From assembly GCF_000247695.1 (NCBI RefSeq), contig NW_004624748.1, forward strand, positions 5,114,263 through 5,178,262: a stretch of DNA of 64,000 nucleotides, given 5' to 3'. Each line of letters starts with the position of its first letter. Positions within the stretch are counted from its first letter, which is position 1. Below the pieces are notes generated by a model. That model was not told the origin of the DNA. It worked only from the letters and a program-made list of their open reading frames with translations, and ran no database searches. Positions 42,018 to 53,490 of the stretch are shown piece after piece. Made by a program: the position numbers and the translations under genes. Source of the DNA: Heterocephalus glaber. Its lineage: Eukaryota; Chordata; Mammalia; Rodentia; Bathyergidae.

Positions 42018-42329
42018 CTGAAAATATGCAATTTCAAAGAATCATTAAATATTTTAACATAGTTTTCAAATATGTTTATTTTCTTATGATTTACAAATGT
42101 ACTAACTTCTGCCTCCACGAATGCTATTTTTAAAGAAAAATGCTGTTTAAACATCAAATTCAGATAAGGCTGTCAGATGTCTTCTATGCCCTTCAAGCTT
42201 TAAAGAGATACTATGTTCTGTGAAGGAGTGCTGAGTAAATACTTTGAATAATTCTAGCTCACATACACAGTGGTTCGGGACATTTGACTTTTTATAGAGC
42301 TACCTAAAGATCCAACATCTTTTTTTTTT

Positions 42330-42535
42330 TTCTTCTTTTCTTTTGTGGTACTGAGGATTGAACCCAGAGCCTTCACGTATCCCTATACTTAACTGTCTTG
42401 TAATTTCATATTTTGAGACAAGGTCGTGCTAAATCACCACTAAGTTGCCTGGGCTGCACTCAAATTTGCAATCCTCCTGCCTCAGCCTCCCAGAGTGGTG
42501 AGATTGTAGGTGTATGCTACCATGCACTGGTTCCT
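42330..42535 (-). repeat. B1-ID dimeric SINE
   Basis: Reverse ID piece ('ggtactgaggattgaaccc') followed by a reverse B1. Confidence 0.8.
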
Positions 42536-42547
42536 ATATTTTCTCCC

Positions 42548-42600
42548 CCCAGTACAGGGGCTCAAACTCAGGATCTTATGCTTGCCAGGCAGGTGTGCCT
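42548..42600 (-). repeat. ID-like SINE fragment
   Basis: 'cagtacaggggctcaaactc' to 'gccaggcaggtgtg'. Confidence 0.75.
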
Positions 42601-42765
42601 ACATTTTAAAAAAATATGCAAATTTCCAACTAACTACAGAAAAATCTGACATTCAACAATAAATAGCACAAAATTGCATGCATTAATTTTGGGAAAAAGT
42701 ACTTTGCAAAGCCAATACGTATCTTCACCAGATTTTACAGTTTCATCTACAAAGAACCTAACCCT

Positions 42766-42858
42766 TGGGCCGGGGATTTAGCTCAGTGCTTTCGCCACCT
42801 GCTTCGCAAGCGCAAGGACCCGAGTTCGATCTCTGGCACCAAAAAAAAAAAACCAACC
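42766..42858 (+). repeat. ID-like SINE
   Basis: 'gggccggggatttagctcag', 'gcaagcgcaaggacccgag'; one of the least diverged copies. Confidence 0.93.
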
Positions 42859-43542
42859 AAACAAACAAAAAAGTAAGTGAATTTTAACGAACTGCTCAGG
42901 CCCCATTTTCTTTCCAGCCTTTCTTCTATCTCAGGTCCAGCTACAAACTCCTTGCCCTAAGGGGCTGACAGCCAGGATGCAGTGCTGGGGGAATGTATGG
43001 CTTCCTCCATGCAGCTTTCTCAGCAACACGCCATCAAGATTAAACTCCTCCCCTTTGGGTTCTGGAACTCCAGGCACCTTATTTGCCAAGTACTTAGGTT
43101 TCTTCAAGCATACAAAAATGTGTAGAAAATACTGAGATGAACCCCGGCCCCACCCATCCCCCACTGCCAAAAATCCTCAACTTGGGGCCAAGCTCCTTTC
43201 ATGGAAAGCCCTCCTGCTCCCACCCCTCTATGTGCATGTATTCACACTGGCCTTTCTGGTTCTCCTAGCAGGTGATAACCTAGTTTCAGTCTATCTCGAT
43301 TTTTGTATGTATGGACAAGTTACTAAGTGGCTCAGGGCCTCAGTTACCTCATCTATAAATGGGGATAGTAGTATCTATCACTCTAGACTATTGTGAAGAT
43401 TAAATGAGTTTACTATGGCACACATAAGCTCTATATTGTCACTGAAAGCTATAAAAGGTTCACCATCATTGCTTTAGGCTATTCATGCCACTATAACAAG
43501 TGATGCTTTTCTACCAGGAAGGACAGTTTCCAGGGAAATCTT

Positions 43543-43695
43543 TTTTTTTTTTTTTTTTTTAATTTTTTGAGACAGGATCTGTAATTCAGGCTAGCCTTGG
43601 ACTAAGCCCAAGCTGGCCTCGAACTCCTGGTGATCCTCCTGCCTCAGCCTCCTGAGTGCTGGGATTACAGGCATGGGGCACCACACCCAGCAGCA
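43543..43695 (-). repeat. B1-like SINE
   Basis: T run; flanked by 'agggaaatcttt' and 'aaggaaatcttt', a target duplication. Confidence 0.93.
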
Positions 43696-43892
43696 AGGAA
43701 ATCTTTAAAAAGGAAACAAAACCTTGTGTTATGTTCTTCCTCTGATATTTAGAGGAAGTGTAAAGTTGGCTTCCTAGCAGGGTAGCTGCCAAACCATGTT
43801 CTCATGTGAAAACCATTTAAAACATTCCTTGTCTTAATCTAACCATTTCTTATCCCAGTCCCCCAAATGTAACTTTAAAACTGTTTCATTAC

Positions 43893-44026
43893 TTATAAAT
43901 TCCTTGAACTCCATCAGCTTGTGGAAACGCCTGGTCCATCTTGGCACAGAAAAAGTGGTAATTCCTGGCACAGGATTTTAAATCACATCCCACGGTGGCT
44001 CCTCGTTTCCCACAAAATGTGCATTT
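43893..44026 (-). CDS. PHF11: PHF11 coding exon (ePHD zinc finger core)
   Basis: Acceptor tctatag, donor gtaatg; 44 codons plus AA of Lys. [28 protein letters not shown], then DGVQGIY. The CxxC, GCD, C and YHxxC residues are the zinc ligands of an extended PHD domain, and the IY joins directly to KLLCQQH in the next exon. Confidence 0.95.
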
Positions 44027-44309
44027 CTATAGAAGAACAGATGTTACTGATAAGCACATTTTTTCCAAATCTGTGTTATAATTTAAGAATAACATTAAAT
44101 ATATTTAAGCCAGCAGCTCTGTGTTTTTATCCTGGACATCAATAGCAAAATTGCGTCCTCACTACAAAAGGTGCTTCGTTATGTTTGGCACTCATTTGGA
44201 AATTTCAGCAAAAATTCAGCTAACTAGTTTACATTGCACAGACTGTTTTATAATGATCTGATTGAAAGCAGAAAATACTTTTTGAACAATGAGATATCTA
44301 AACCAGCTG

Positions 44310-44490
44310 TAGCAGTCCATACCTCTAATCCCAGCACTCTGGGAAGCTAAGGTAGGAAGATTGTGAGTTACAGCCCAACCTGGACTTAGCAAGACCCTGA
44401 ATCAAAAGTTAAAAAGGGTGGGGGGGGGGCGGGCGCTGGGGATGTAGCTTAGTGCAAAGGCTCACTCCCTAGTACTTTAAAAAAAAAAAA
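44310..44490 (+). repeat. B1-ID dimeric SINE
   Basis: B1 part, a 10-G run (44420-44429), then 'cgctggggatgtagctta' and an A run. Confidence 0.8.
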
Positions 44491-44774
44491 AATCTAAAAA
44501 GAGCTTTCTAAAAAGCAGAGCTGGCAAACTAGACCAGCTTCAGGCAAGGGTTCCTGCAGGAGCATTGAGCTTGAGGCAAAAGCAGCTCCTACCTGTACCA
44601 CTCAGTGAGCCATCATTCTCCCTTGCATACTCAAATTCCTTCCTGAGGTAACAATGATTGTCCTACAGAGTTGCTGTTGATAATATGAGATAAAATAAGA
44701 ACTTTTTTTGGTTTGGAATTGATGTAGTAGAACCAAAAAACAACAAACAAATTGAGCAAAAATAGTTTTTCCTT

Positions 44775-44932
44775 TTTGGTTTTTTTGAGACAGGGTCTCA
44801 TCTCATTATGTATTCCATCCTGGCTGTCCCTGAACTATCTATGTAGCCTAGGCGGTCTTGAACTTGAGGTGATCCTCCTGTCTCAGTCTTCCAGAGCTGG
44901 AATTATAGGCATGCACCACCATGCCTGGCTAA
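44775..44932 (-). repeat. B1-like SINE
   Basis: 'gagacagggtctcat' to 'gcaccaccatgcctggc'. Confidence 0.9.
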
Positions 44933-45435
44933 TAACAGTTTCTTAGTTTTATATTTATTTGAACCCTTTATTTCTCTGATACCTTACATGTGAAGGTGGT
45001 ATACAGATAATTAGGCAATCAGTATATGGCCACAGAAACCTGGCTGGTTTAGGGGACTCCAGGCACAATCAAGGCCAATTAGCGTCATTCTCTAGCTGAA
45101 GAACAATGAGACCACCTTGCAAAACAACAGATTGCCCACACAATATCCCAAGATCAGTAAGCAAGCATATAGTTAAAATTCCAATGTAGGTGAGAAGATA
45201 AAGGTGGAATTCCTTATCAGATCATACAAGAATGGTAATTTAATTTTGGGAAGACAAACTTGCTGGCTATTGGTATAGGGAAAAAATATACTCCCACATA
45301 AATTCCACCCAGATTAATGAGTCAAGGAAGGCAGAAAACCCAGAAACCACAAAGAAAAAACCAGATAGACTATATAAAAAATGTTAATTTTCATTTTTAT
45401 GGTAGAAAATACCATCTGAAATTAAAAGGAAAAGA

Positions 45436-45541
45436 TAGGGCTGGGGATTTAGCTCAGTGGTTCCACTGCCTGCCTTGCAAGTGCAAGAACCCAAGTTTGA
45501 TCCCTGGTACCAAAAAAAATAAAAATATAAATAAAAAAAAA
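45436..45541 (+). repeat. ID-like SINE with 13-base target duplication
   Basis: taaaaggaaaaga at 45423-45435 and 45542-45554. Confidence 0.97.
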
Positions 45542-45811
45542 TAAAAGGAAAAGAGAGAAAAATATATGCAGCATATTAGTATTAACATTCAGATAACCCA
45601 TAGAAAAATAGTGACAGAGTGCAGAAGAACTACTAATGGCTAACATTTGTTTAAAGTTTATATTAGTATATGGTAATTATTTAGTATGTAGTAGCTCTGA
45701 CGTGGCACTGTTTGAGGATAAGGGAAAACAGCAGTGAAGAAAACAAAGAATGTACAGTAGGGAGAATGTACAATGGTCCAAGAAAAGCAAATTTTAAAAC
45801 ATCTCATGGTG

Positions 45812-45895
45812 GTCTGGGGATATAGCTAAGTGGTAAAGCATTTGCTTAGCATGCACAAGGCCATAAGGTTTGATGCCCAGCATGGCAAAAAACTC
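45812..45895 (+). repeat. ID-like SINE, older subtype
   Basis: 'ggtaaagcatttgcttagcatg' is the standard ID form rather than the 'ccgcctgcc' form. Confidence 0.85.
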
Positions 45896-45922
45896 ACAAC
45901 AAAACACAAAAAAGATAAAAAC

Positions 45923-46010
45923 TGGGGCCAGAGGATTAGCTCAGTGGTTCCACCTCCTGCCTTACAGGCACAAGGTCTGGAGGTTCGATCCCTGGTACCA
46001 AAAAACAAAA
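45923..46010 (+). repeat. ID-like SINE with 12-base target duplication
   Basis: aaagataaaaac at 45911-45922 and 46011-46022. Confidence 0.95.
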
Positions 46011-46170
46011 AAAGATAAAAACATCTCACAAATGTGATTTATGCATTGTATAGAATAAAATAAGGCAAAATGATAGTATCATTGGGTCCCTCCTTCAGAC
46101 TGGATGGTTAGTAAGGTACACCTCTAAGGAGCTGATAGAAAAGCAGAGATCTGAATAATAAGAGCTCCAA

Positions 46171-46309
46171 ATGGGCCTTAGGTTATGGCACACGCCTGTA
46201 ATCCCAGCACTCAGGAGGCTGAGGTGTAAGGATCATTCTAAGATCCAGGCCAGCCTGGGCTACACACTGAGTAATTCAGGCTGGCCTTGAACAAAAGGAA
46301 AAAAAAAAG
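46171..46309 (+). repeat. B1-like SINE whose A tail received the L1
   Basis: agctccaa precedes it (46163-46170) and also follows the downstream L1 (from 53117), so the SINE is older than the L1. Confidence 0.9.
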
Positions 46310-46314
46310 CTCCA

Positions 46315-47663
46315 GTTGTTTCCTGATTGCCACCATAAGAGCAGCTTCCTCTACCCTGGGCCTTCCACCATTCCTTCCTGCTTTGGGCAGCCACCTGTAG
46401 ACTGAAGCCTCTAAACATTCTCAAATTTTAAAAGGGCGATGTGGAGGCCAGCACTGGCCCCAGATCATGCTGCAGAGGCCAGCCACCCCCAGACCATGCC
46501 ATGTGGGCCTTGTGTTACCTGAATCTGCATTGCAGAGGCACCGGGGTAGCCATAAAAGGCCATGGTTATGAGCTCCAGGAGATAGAGAAGTGAACAACAG
46601 AGAGGGCCTCTCTGAGGCTCCTCAATGAAAATTGAAGCCCACTGGAAAAGTGAAAATCTTTGCAATAAAGGCACAGTGGACCACCATGGTTGGTATGTTG
46701 GTGGGATCAGTACTTCCCACAGAAAACTGGACTTGCTTTGGGGTAAGGGCAGCTGGAACCTGCAGCAGAACCCTGCAGAGTTCAATCCTGGAGGAGGTAA
46801 GGGACCTCAACTTGGGCCTTGTAGCCAGAAATCAGCCTCAATGTCAGTAGACTACAGCTGGCCTGCTGTGACTAATCAACCTAGATCTGCATACTGCTCC
46901 CCACATTGTCTACTGAACAGTACAGACATACCCTGAAGGAGGCCCTCTTTTTTTTCTTTTCGTTTTCTCACTCTCTCCCTTCTTATTCTGTATTTCTCTC
47001 CCTCTTTGTTCCTGTTCTATTTTGGATTGTTTTTCTCTCTTTCCCTCTCTTGATTGTCATTCTTATAGGAAGGTGAATGCAGTTTCTAACTTCCCTATTG
47101 CTGTTAGTTTGTTCTGTTCTTGTCTTTGTTCCTTCACTGTCTTTTCCTTGTCTTCAACAGTTTCTCAAAATTTGTGTGATCTTCCTGTGTCCTCTAGCCT
47201 CACTTCTAACCTTTTCCTCTCCTATCTCTCCATCCCTCCCTCCCCAACTCCTTCTAAGTCCTCATCCTAAAGGGTAAATTTGTTATATTGAAGGGTTTAT
47301 TTACCTCAAACATATTTTGGGCTGATCCTCGAATCTAGCTCATGGTTAAAGGTGAGAGATAAAAGCTACCACAAATTGTCATTTTCTAAGCTGTGTCTAT
47401 GCTGTTGATGCTGATTGTATCACTTGGGCTAAGATGCCCTGATTGATTTAATCAGTTGTCCTCCCTGGAATACTGAAAACGAGATTGCCTAAGAGTCATT
47501 AGAGACTCAAAGCCTAAAGACCAGCTATACCTGGAAGACACCACTGAGAAGCAATCATTCCATAAAGGTTCTAAACACAAGCAATAAAGATACTCACAAT
47601 AAGCAATACTGAAGTATCGGCCCAGGAATTAAACCAAAAACAGCACCAACAACAAAACTAGAA
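46315..47663 (+). promoter_or_regulatory. L1 5' region (internal promoter area)
   Basis: The only GC-richer part of the element (46440-46900), followed by a pyrimidine-rich stretch (46945-47270). Expected position of the L1 internal promoter. No specific factor site is claimed. Confidence 0.55.
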
Positions 47664-48722
47664 ATGAGAAGACACCTAAACAGGCACAAACCCAGACTTC
47701 TAGCTCACCAGAGGCAAATTCTAGGGGCAACGAAGTGGGAAAATCTGATAATCAACCACCTGGACAGTGAAGTGATAGCATGGGAAGTAACAAAACAGAT
47801 GAACAAGGCTCTAGAAAAATTCAAAACAATTTCCCAGATAACTATAGAGATGGTGAGCAGAATGAAAAACATGATTAGAGACTCTAGAACAGAAACAGAT
47901 AAAAAAATAAGATGAGCTCAGGACTACATGGAAACCATGAATGCCCAGCATAGGAAAGAAATGGAATCCATGAAACAGATATCCAGGAGATTAAAAACTT
48001 CATTGAAAGTATTTGCAGCAGAATGTGCCAATGTGAAGATAGAATATCAGATATAGAAGACAGGATTGCAGTTAGTGACCAGGAAAAGAGAGATTTCTTA
48101 AAAATAGGAACCATGAGAAATCCATCCAGCAGTTGCTACATGAGGCAAAGAAGAATAACATAAGACTGATAGGAGTCCACAAAAAAGCGGGAGAAAGTAC
48201 AAATGACATAAAAAAAATTTCACAGAAGTAATGGCAGAAAACTTCCCAAGCAGAGGAAAAGAATTTGACATACAGATAAGTGAGGCATATAGGACTCCAA
48301 CTAACCATGATGAAAAAAGTATACACCTAGACGTATAATAGTCAAGATTCCAGAAACCCAAATGAAGAACAAAATCCTACAAGCAGTTAACAGAAAAGAA
48401 ACAAATCACATACAAAGGCAAGCCCATTGGAATCACAGCAGACTTTTCAACGCAAACCCTCAAATTAAGGAAAGCCTGGAGTAAAGTATTTCAAGCCCTA
48501 AAAGAAAATAACCTCCAACCTAGATTGTTGTATTCTGCAAAATTATCTTTCAAAATCAGTGAGGAAATTAGATACTTCCATGACAAAGAACACTTGAGAA
48601 ACTTCATGAACACCAAACCAGCATGCCAAACAATTCTAAACAATATCATAGAAAAAGACAATGAAGGTCACAACTCCACAAGGCCCAACAGAGCAAAACC
48701 ATCAGGCAAGGCAAGAAATTAA
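47664..48722 (+). pseudogene. L1 ORF1 relic
   Basis: Encodes the L1 RNA-binding chaperone when intact. Seen: a coiled-coil-like charged N-terminal frame (47664-47915), a disrupted middle, and a C-terminal domain frame (48525-48722) with LLYSAKLSFKISEEIRYF and MNTKPA. At least three frame breaks or stops separate these pieces. It is followed by a 44-base gap before ORF2, the usual L1 arrangement. Confidence 0.8.
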
Positions 48723-48766
48723 AGGGAAAGGGTGAAAAATAAAAAAGCCAACAACAGGAAAATATC

Positions 48767-49696
48767 ATGACAAGGATAAGTCAATACATATCAATTATAA
48801 CCATCAATGTTAATGGCCTCAATTCACCAATCAAAAGAAATAAACTGGCAGAATGGATTAACAGGCAAAATCCAACAATATGCTGTATACAAGAAACACA
48901 CCTAATTAAAAAAGACATTCACAGATTGAAAGTAAAAGGATGGAAAACAGTTCTCCATGTGACAGGAACCCAGAAAAAAGCAGGGGTAGCTATTTTATTT
49001 GCAGACAAGGTAGATTTCAAACCAAAACTAATTAAGAGAGACAAAGAATGTCACTACATCCTTGTAAAGGGAACAATCCAAGAGGAAGAGATGACAATCA
49101 TAAATATATATACACCAAATACTAGTGCTCCCAACTATATAAAACAAATGTTAATACACATGAAAAACCAAATAAGCACTAATACAGTTGTAGTGGGGGA
49201 CCTAAATACCCCACTGTCACAAATAAACAGATCATCTAGACAGAAAATCAACAATGAGATACAACTGAACCAAACTTTTGAACAAATGGACTTAATAGAT
49301 GTCTACAGGGTGTTGCACCCCACAAAATCAGAAACTACATTCTTTTCAGCTGCACACAGGACATTCCCCAAAATAGACCACATGCTAGCTCACAGAACAT
49401 GTTTAAGTAAATGCAAAGGAATGGAAGTTATCCCCTGTATATTATCAGACCATAGTGCAATTAAACTGGAGATCAATAGCATAAGAAACTGCAAGAACTT
49501 CACAAACACATGGAAATTTAGTAAGACTCTCCTGAACAACCAATGGGTCACAGAGGAAATTAAAGAAGAAATTAGACAGTTTCTACAATTAAATGATAAT
49601 GCCAATACAACATACAGGAACCTATGGGACACAATGAAAGCAGTTCTACGAGCGAAATTCATAGCAGTGAATGCCCATACTAGGAAAACAGAGTGA
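48767..49696 (+). pseudogene. L1 ORF2 endonuclease domain (frame still open, 309 codons)
   Basis: Encodes the APE-type endonuclease that nicks target DNA. The landmarks are all in one frame: NVNGLNSP (near residue 14), QETHL, VVGDLNTPL, FPKIDHML and SDHSAIKLE, which carry the catalytic Asn, Glu, Asp and His positions of the family. The frame then breaks at about 49694, so it cannot reach the reverse transcriptase domain. Confidence 0.85.
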
Positions 49697-50830
49697 GCTC
49701 AAATAACCTAATGCTGAAACTCAAGCTCCTAGAAAAAGAAGAGCAAGACAAACCCAAAGCTCATACAAGGGAGGAAATTATAAAGATCAGAGCAGAAATC
49801 AATGCAATGGAGAGTAAGAGAACAATACAAAAAAAAAAAATCAACAAATTGAACAGTTGGTTCTTCGAAAGAATAAATAAAATCAACCAACCCTTAGCCA
49901 ACCTTATCCAAAAAAGGAAAGAAAAGGCTCAAATCCATGCAATTAGGAATGGAAAGGGTGAAATCACAACAGATCCAGCAGAAATCCAGATGATCTCAAT
50001 ACCTACTTCGAGAACCTATACAGCAATACAATAGAAAACACAGAAGAAATGGACAGATCCCTAGATACATATGAATTACCAAAGCTGAATGAAGATATAA
50101 AATTCTAAACACCCCAATTTCAATCAGTGAAATTGAAAATATAATTAAAAATTTACCAACAAAGAAAAGCCCAGGTCCTGATGGCTTCACTGCTAAATTC
50201 TACAAGAAATTTAGGGAAGAGCTAATGCCACTACTTCTCAAACCCTTTAATGAAATTGAAAGGGAAGCAATACTCCCAAATTCATTCCTGGAAGCAAGCA
50301 TTACTTTGATTATTAAAGCTGAGAAAGACCCAATCAAAAAAGAGAACTACAGGCCAATCTCCCTAATGAACATAGATGCAAAAATCCTCAACAAGATACT
50401 GGCAAACAGAATACAGAGGATTATTGAGAAGATCATACACCCTGACCAAGTGGGATTCATCCCAGGGATGCAAGGATGGTTCAACATATGTAAATCAATA
50501 AATGTAATACATGATATTAACAGAGTGAAGGACAAAAACCATATGATCAACTCAAGAGATCCAGAAAAAGCATTCAACAAACTCCAACACCCATTCAGGA
50601 TAAAAACCCTGCAGAAAATTGGAATAGATGGCCTTTATCTCAACCTGATAAAGGCTATCTATGAAAAACCAACAGCCAATATTATACTAAATAGTCAAAA
50701 ACTGAAATCTTTTGTGCTAAAATCAGGAACAAAACAAGGATATCCACTAGAACCACTCCAGTTCAATGTAGTTCTGGAAACATTAGCCACAGCAATTAGA
50801 CAAGAGAAATTAAACTGTCATATTTTCTGA
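49693..50830 (+). pseudogene. L1 ORF2 reverse transcriptase region (broken)
   Basis: Frames 49693-50034 and 50225-50830 carry [22 protein letters not shown], then [14 protein letters not shown] and [14 protein letters not shown]. Damage includes DPEKAFN, where a second Asp is usual, a frame shift at about 50825 and loss of the catalytic double-Asp motif (the second Asp position reads Ala in the shifted frame). Not catalytically competent. Confidence 0.85.
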
Positions 50831-51815
50831 TGCCACGATACTCTACAATAGAAGACCCAAAAAACTGCTAAAAATCTTCTAGACTTAATTGACAGATTCA
50901 GTAGAGTAGCTGGATACAGGTCAACACTCAAAAATCAACAGCTTTCTTGTACACAAATAACAGACTCACTGAGAGAGAAATTGGGCAAACAATTCATTTC
51001 ACAATAGCATCCAAAAAAAGAGAAATATCTAGGAATCAATTTAATGAAGGAAGTAAAAGACTCTATAGCACTCTGGAAAAAGAGACTGAAGCCTATATAA
51101 GAAAATGGAAAGATATGCCTTGTTCCTGGGTAGGAAGAACCAATATGGTGAAAATGGCTGTACTTCCAAAACTGATACACAGATTCAATGGAATCCCGAT
51201 TGAAATCCCAACAGTATATTTCACAGAACTAGAGAAAACAATCCAGAAATTCATTTGGAACCAGAAGAGACCAAGAATAGCAAAAGCAATTCTAGGCAAC
51301 AGAGACATGATGGGGGTATCACAATCCCCAAAATGAAACTTTACTACAAAACCACTGTGATAAAAACAGCATGGTACTGCCCCCCCCCCCAAAAAGACCC
51401 GAGGATCTGTGGAATAGATTAGAAGATGCAGACACAACTGCAGACACCCTCAGCCACCTCATCTTTGACAAAGGAGCCAACCATCCTCACTGGAGAAATG
51501 ATAGACTCTTTAATAAATGGTGCTGGAAAACCTGAATTTCAACCTGCCAAAGATTAAAACTAGACTCATATCTATCACCATGCACTAAACTAAAATCAAA
51601 GTGGATCAAAGATCTAAATATTAAAACAGAAACACTAAACCTGCTGGAAGATAGGTTAGGTAGAACTCTTGAAGACACTGGCATAGAAAAAGACTATAAA
51701 CAAAACCTCAGTAGCATGGGACTAGCACAGAGAATCAACAACTGGGATCTCATCCTATTGAAAAGGTTCTGCACTGCAAGAGAAACAGCCAACAGAGCTA
51801 AGAGACAATCTACAA

Positions 51816-51969
51816 TGTGGGAAAAAATTTTTACTAGCTGCTCCTCAGACAAAGGACTACTATCTAGAATATATAAAGAACTTAAAAAAAATCAGACCCC
51901 CCAAATGTAAAGACCCAATTCAAAAATGGGCATCTGAAATGAACAGACATTTCTCAGACAAAGAAGTAN
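51816..51969 (+). repeat. Left copy of repeat flanking assembly gap
   Basis: 154 bases that recur at 52069-52220 with about nine substitutions and two single-base indels. Confidence 0.9.
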
Positions 51970-52068
51970 NNNNNNNNNNNNNNNNNNNNNNNNNNNNNNN
52001 NNNNNNNNNNNNNNNNNNNNNNNNNNNNNNNNNNNNNNNNNNNNNNNNNNNNNNNNNNNNNNNNNNNN
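51970..52068. other. Assembly gap (99 N)
   Basis: Run of 99 Ns inside L1 ORF2; true length unknown. Confidence 1.
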
Positions 52069-52220
52069 TGTGGGAAAAAATTTATACCAGCTCTTCCTCA
52101 GACAAAGATCTACTATCTAGAATATATAAAGAACTCAAAAAAACCAGACCCCCCAAATATAAAGACCCAATTCAAAAATGGGCATCTGAAATGAACAGAC
52201 ATTTCTCAGACAAAGAAGTA
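52069..52220 (+). repeat. Right copy of repeat flanking assembly gap
   Basis: Starts tgtgggaaaaaattta and ends gacaaagaagta, the same two borders as the left copy; about 93% identical to it. Confidence 0.9.
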
Positions 52221-52647
52221 AAAGCAGCAAATAAACATATGAACAAATGTTCAACATCATTGGTCATTCCAGAGATGCAGATGAAAACAACACTGACATT
52301 CCACCTCAGTCCAGAAAGAATGGCTGCTATCAAGAAATCAACCAATAACAAATGCTGGTAGGGTTGTGGGAAGAAAGGAACCCTTCTCAATTGTTGGTAG
52401 GAATGCAGACTAGTGCAACTCCTATGGGGACCAATATGGAGATACCTCAAAAACTAGGATTAGAAGTCCCATTTGACCCAGCTATTCCCCTGCTGGTATC
52501 TTCCCCCCCAAAATTAAAAGAATCATAGCGGCATAGTTTGTAATAGCTAAAACTTGGAAACAGCCCAATTGCCCATCCACTGGAGACCAGATAAAGAAGA
52601 TTTTTAAAAATAAAATGGAGTACTACTCAGCTATAAAGAATGAGAAA

Positions 52648-52735
52648 CTAGGGCCAGGAATTTAGCTTCTTACACCACCTGCCTCACAAGTGCAAGGTCC
52701 TGAGTTCAATCCCCAGTACAAAAAAAAGAAAAGAG
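52648..52735 (+). repeat. ID-like SINE inside L1
   Basis: 'aatgagaaactag' before and 'aatgagaaactag' after, a 13-base target duplication. Confidence 0.95.
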
Positions 52736-52739
52736 AGAA

Positions 52740-53109
52740 TGAGAAACTAGTCATTTATACCTAAATGGATGCACATTGAGGCCATACTCTGAAGTGAAAT
52801 AAATAGGACACACATGTGTAAATACCACATAGTTTCTCTGGTGTGAGAAACTGAAAGTGTAAATAAAAATCAAATTGTATAATAGATAATGTGAAACAGG
52901 AAGAAAAGGTCTAAAGGGGAAGAGGAAGTGGGAGGAGTAGGGGAAGGTAAGAAGGGAACAGGGAGGGGTGGAGGGGAGGGGAACGGGGGTGGGGTGGGGT
53001 GGGGTGGGCGTGGGAATAAGAACCAAGAGAGATTATGTAAAGGTGCAAATTCCCAATGATGAATGTCATCATATTGGATAACTAAAATGTACCAATAAAC
53101 TTTATGAAA
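52740..53109 (+). repeat. L1 3'UTR with G-rich tract and poly(A)
   Basis: Polypurine tract from about 52905, with four or more G3-5 runs spaced by T at 52985-53009 (G-quadruplex pattern), then the conserved end 'accaataaac' and the A tail. Old and new L1 tails elsewhere in the window share this end. Confidence 0.85.
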
Positions 53110-53164
53110 AAAAAAAAGCTCCAAGTATGCAAAAAGGTAGGGGGATGAGCTGGGAACCAGCATA

Positions 53165-53490
53165 GGCTTATTATTACTATTTTGCATTTAAAAACTATTT
53201 TATTGGTGTTTATGTTGCCATACATAAGAAGTACATGCACAGTGTGAACTGGTACACATAGACACATTGCACACTGATCTTGATTTACTTCCCCTTGTCA
53301 TCCTCCCAACTCCCCCAAATCCTCTTCTGATTTCCATAGTCTTTCTCTGTTTTCTGTCATTTTTTTTTCTCTCTTTAAATTACTTATACTTTGGGTTACT
53401 CAAATAAGAGAAGTCGTGTGATACTTAACCTTCTGTGTCTGATTTATTTCACTATAATATTTATATATAAATTTAAAATAGTTCCTAGAT
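53165..53490 (-). mobile_element. L1 3' tail of another subfamily (minus)
   Basis: 'attttattggtgtttatgttg', 'gaagtacatgcacagtg' and 'tgtgtctgatttatttcac' read as a reverse L1 3' end. It lies tail-to-tail with the L1 that ends at 53109. Confidence 0.65.

Larger units (their letters stand above)
42018..43892 (-). other. PHF11 intron
   Basis: Holds a reverse ID+B1 dimer (42330-42535), an ID piece, a plus ID SINE and a reverse B1. Nothing recognised in 42020-42320, 42865-43540 or 43700-43890. Confidence 0.55.
50947..52500 (+). pseudogene. L1 ORF2 C-terminal region (broken, spans gap)
   Basis: Scattered frames carry [36 protein letters not shown], and after the gap SEMNRHFSDKEVKAANKHM and KKSTNNKCW. 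Stops interrupt all of it, and an 11-base C run (51380-51390) is one break point. Confidence 0.85.
46315..53109 (+). mobile_element. Nearly full-length L1 retrotransposon (dead)
   Basis: About 6.8 kb with 5' region, ORF1, ORF2 and G-rich 3'UTR in order, ending in a poly(A). Flanking copies of AAAAAAAAGCTCCA at 46301-46314 and 53110-53123 look like its target-site duplication, so the element appears complete at both ends. ORF1 and ORF2 carry several frameshifts and stops. An ID SINE (52648-52735) is inserted near its 3' end, and 99 Ns interrupt ORF2. It lies antisense to PHF11 in its largest intron. Confidence 0.9.

Noticed and set aside
49390..49662. Minus-strand 90-codon frame
   Set aside because: Shadow of the L1 ORF2 endonuclease frame.
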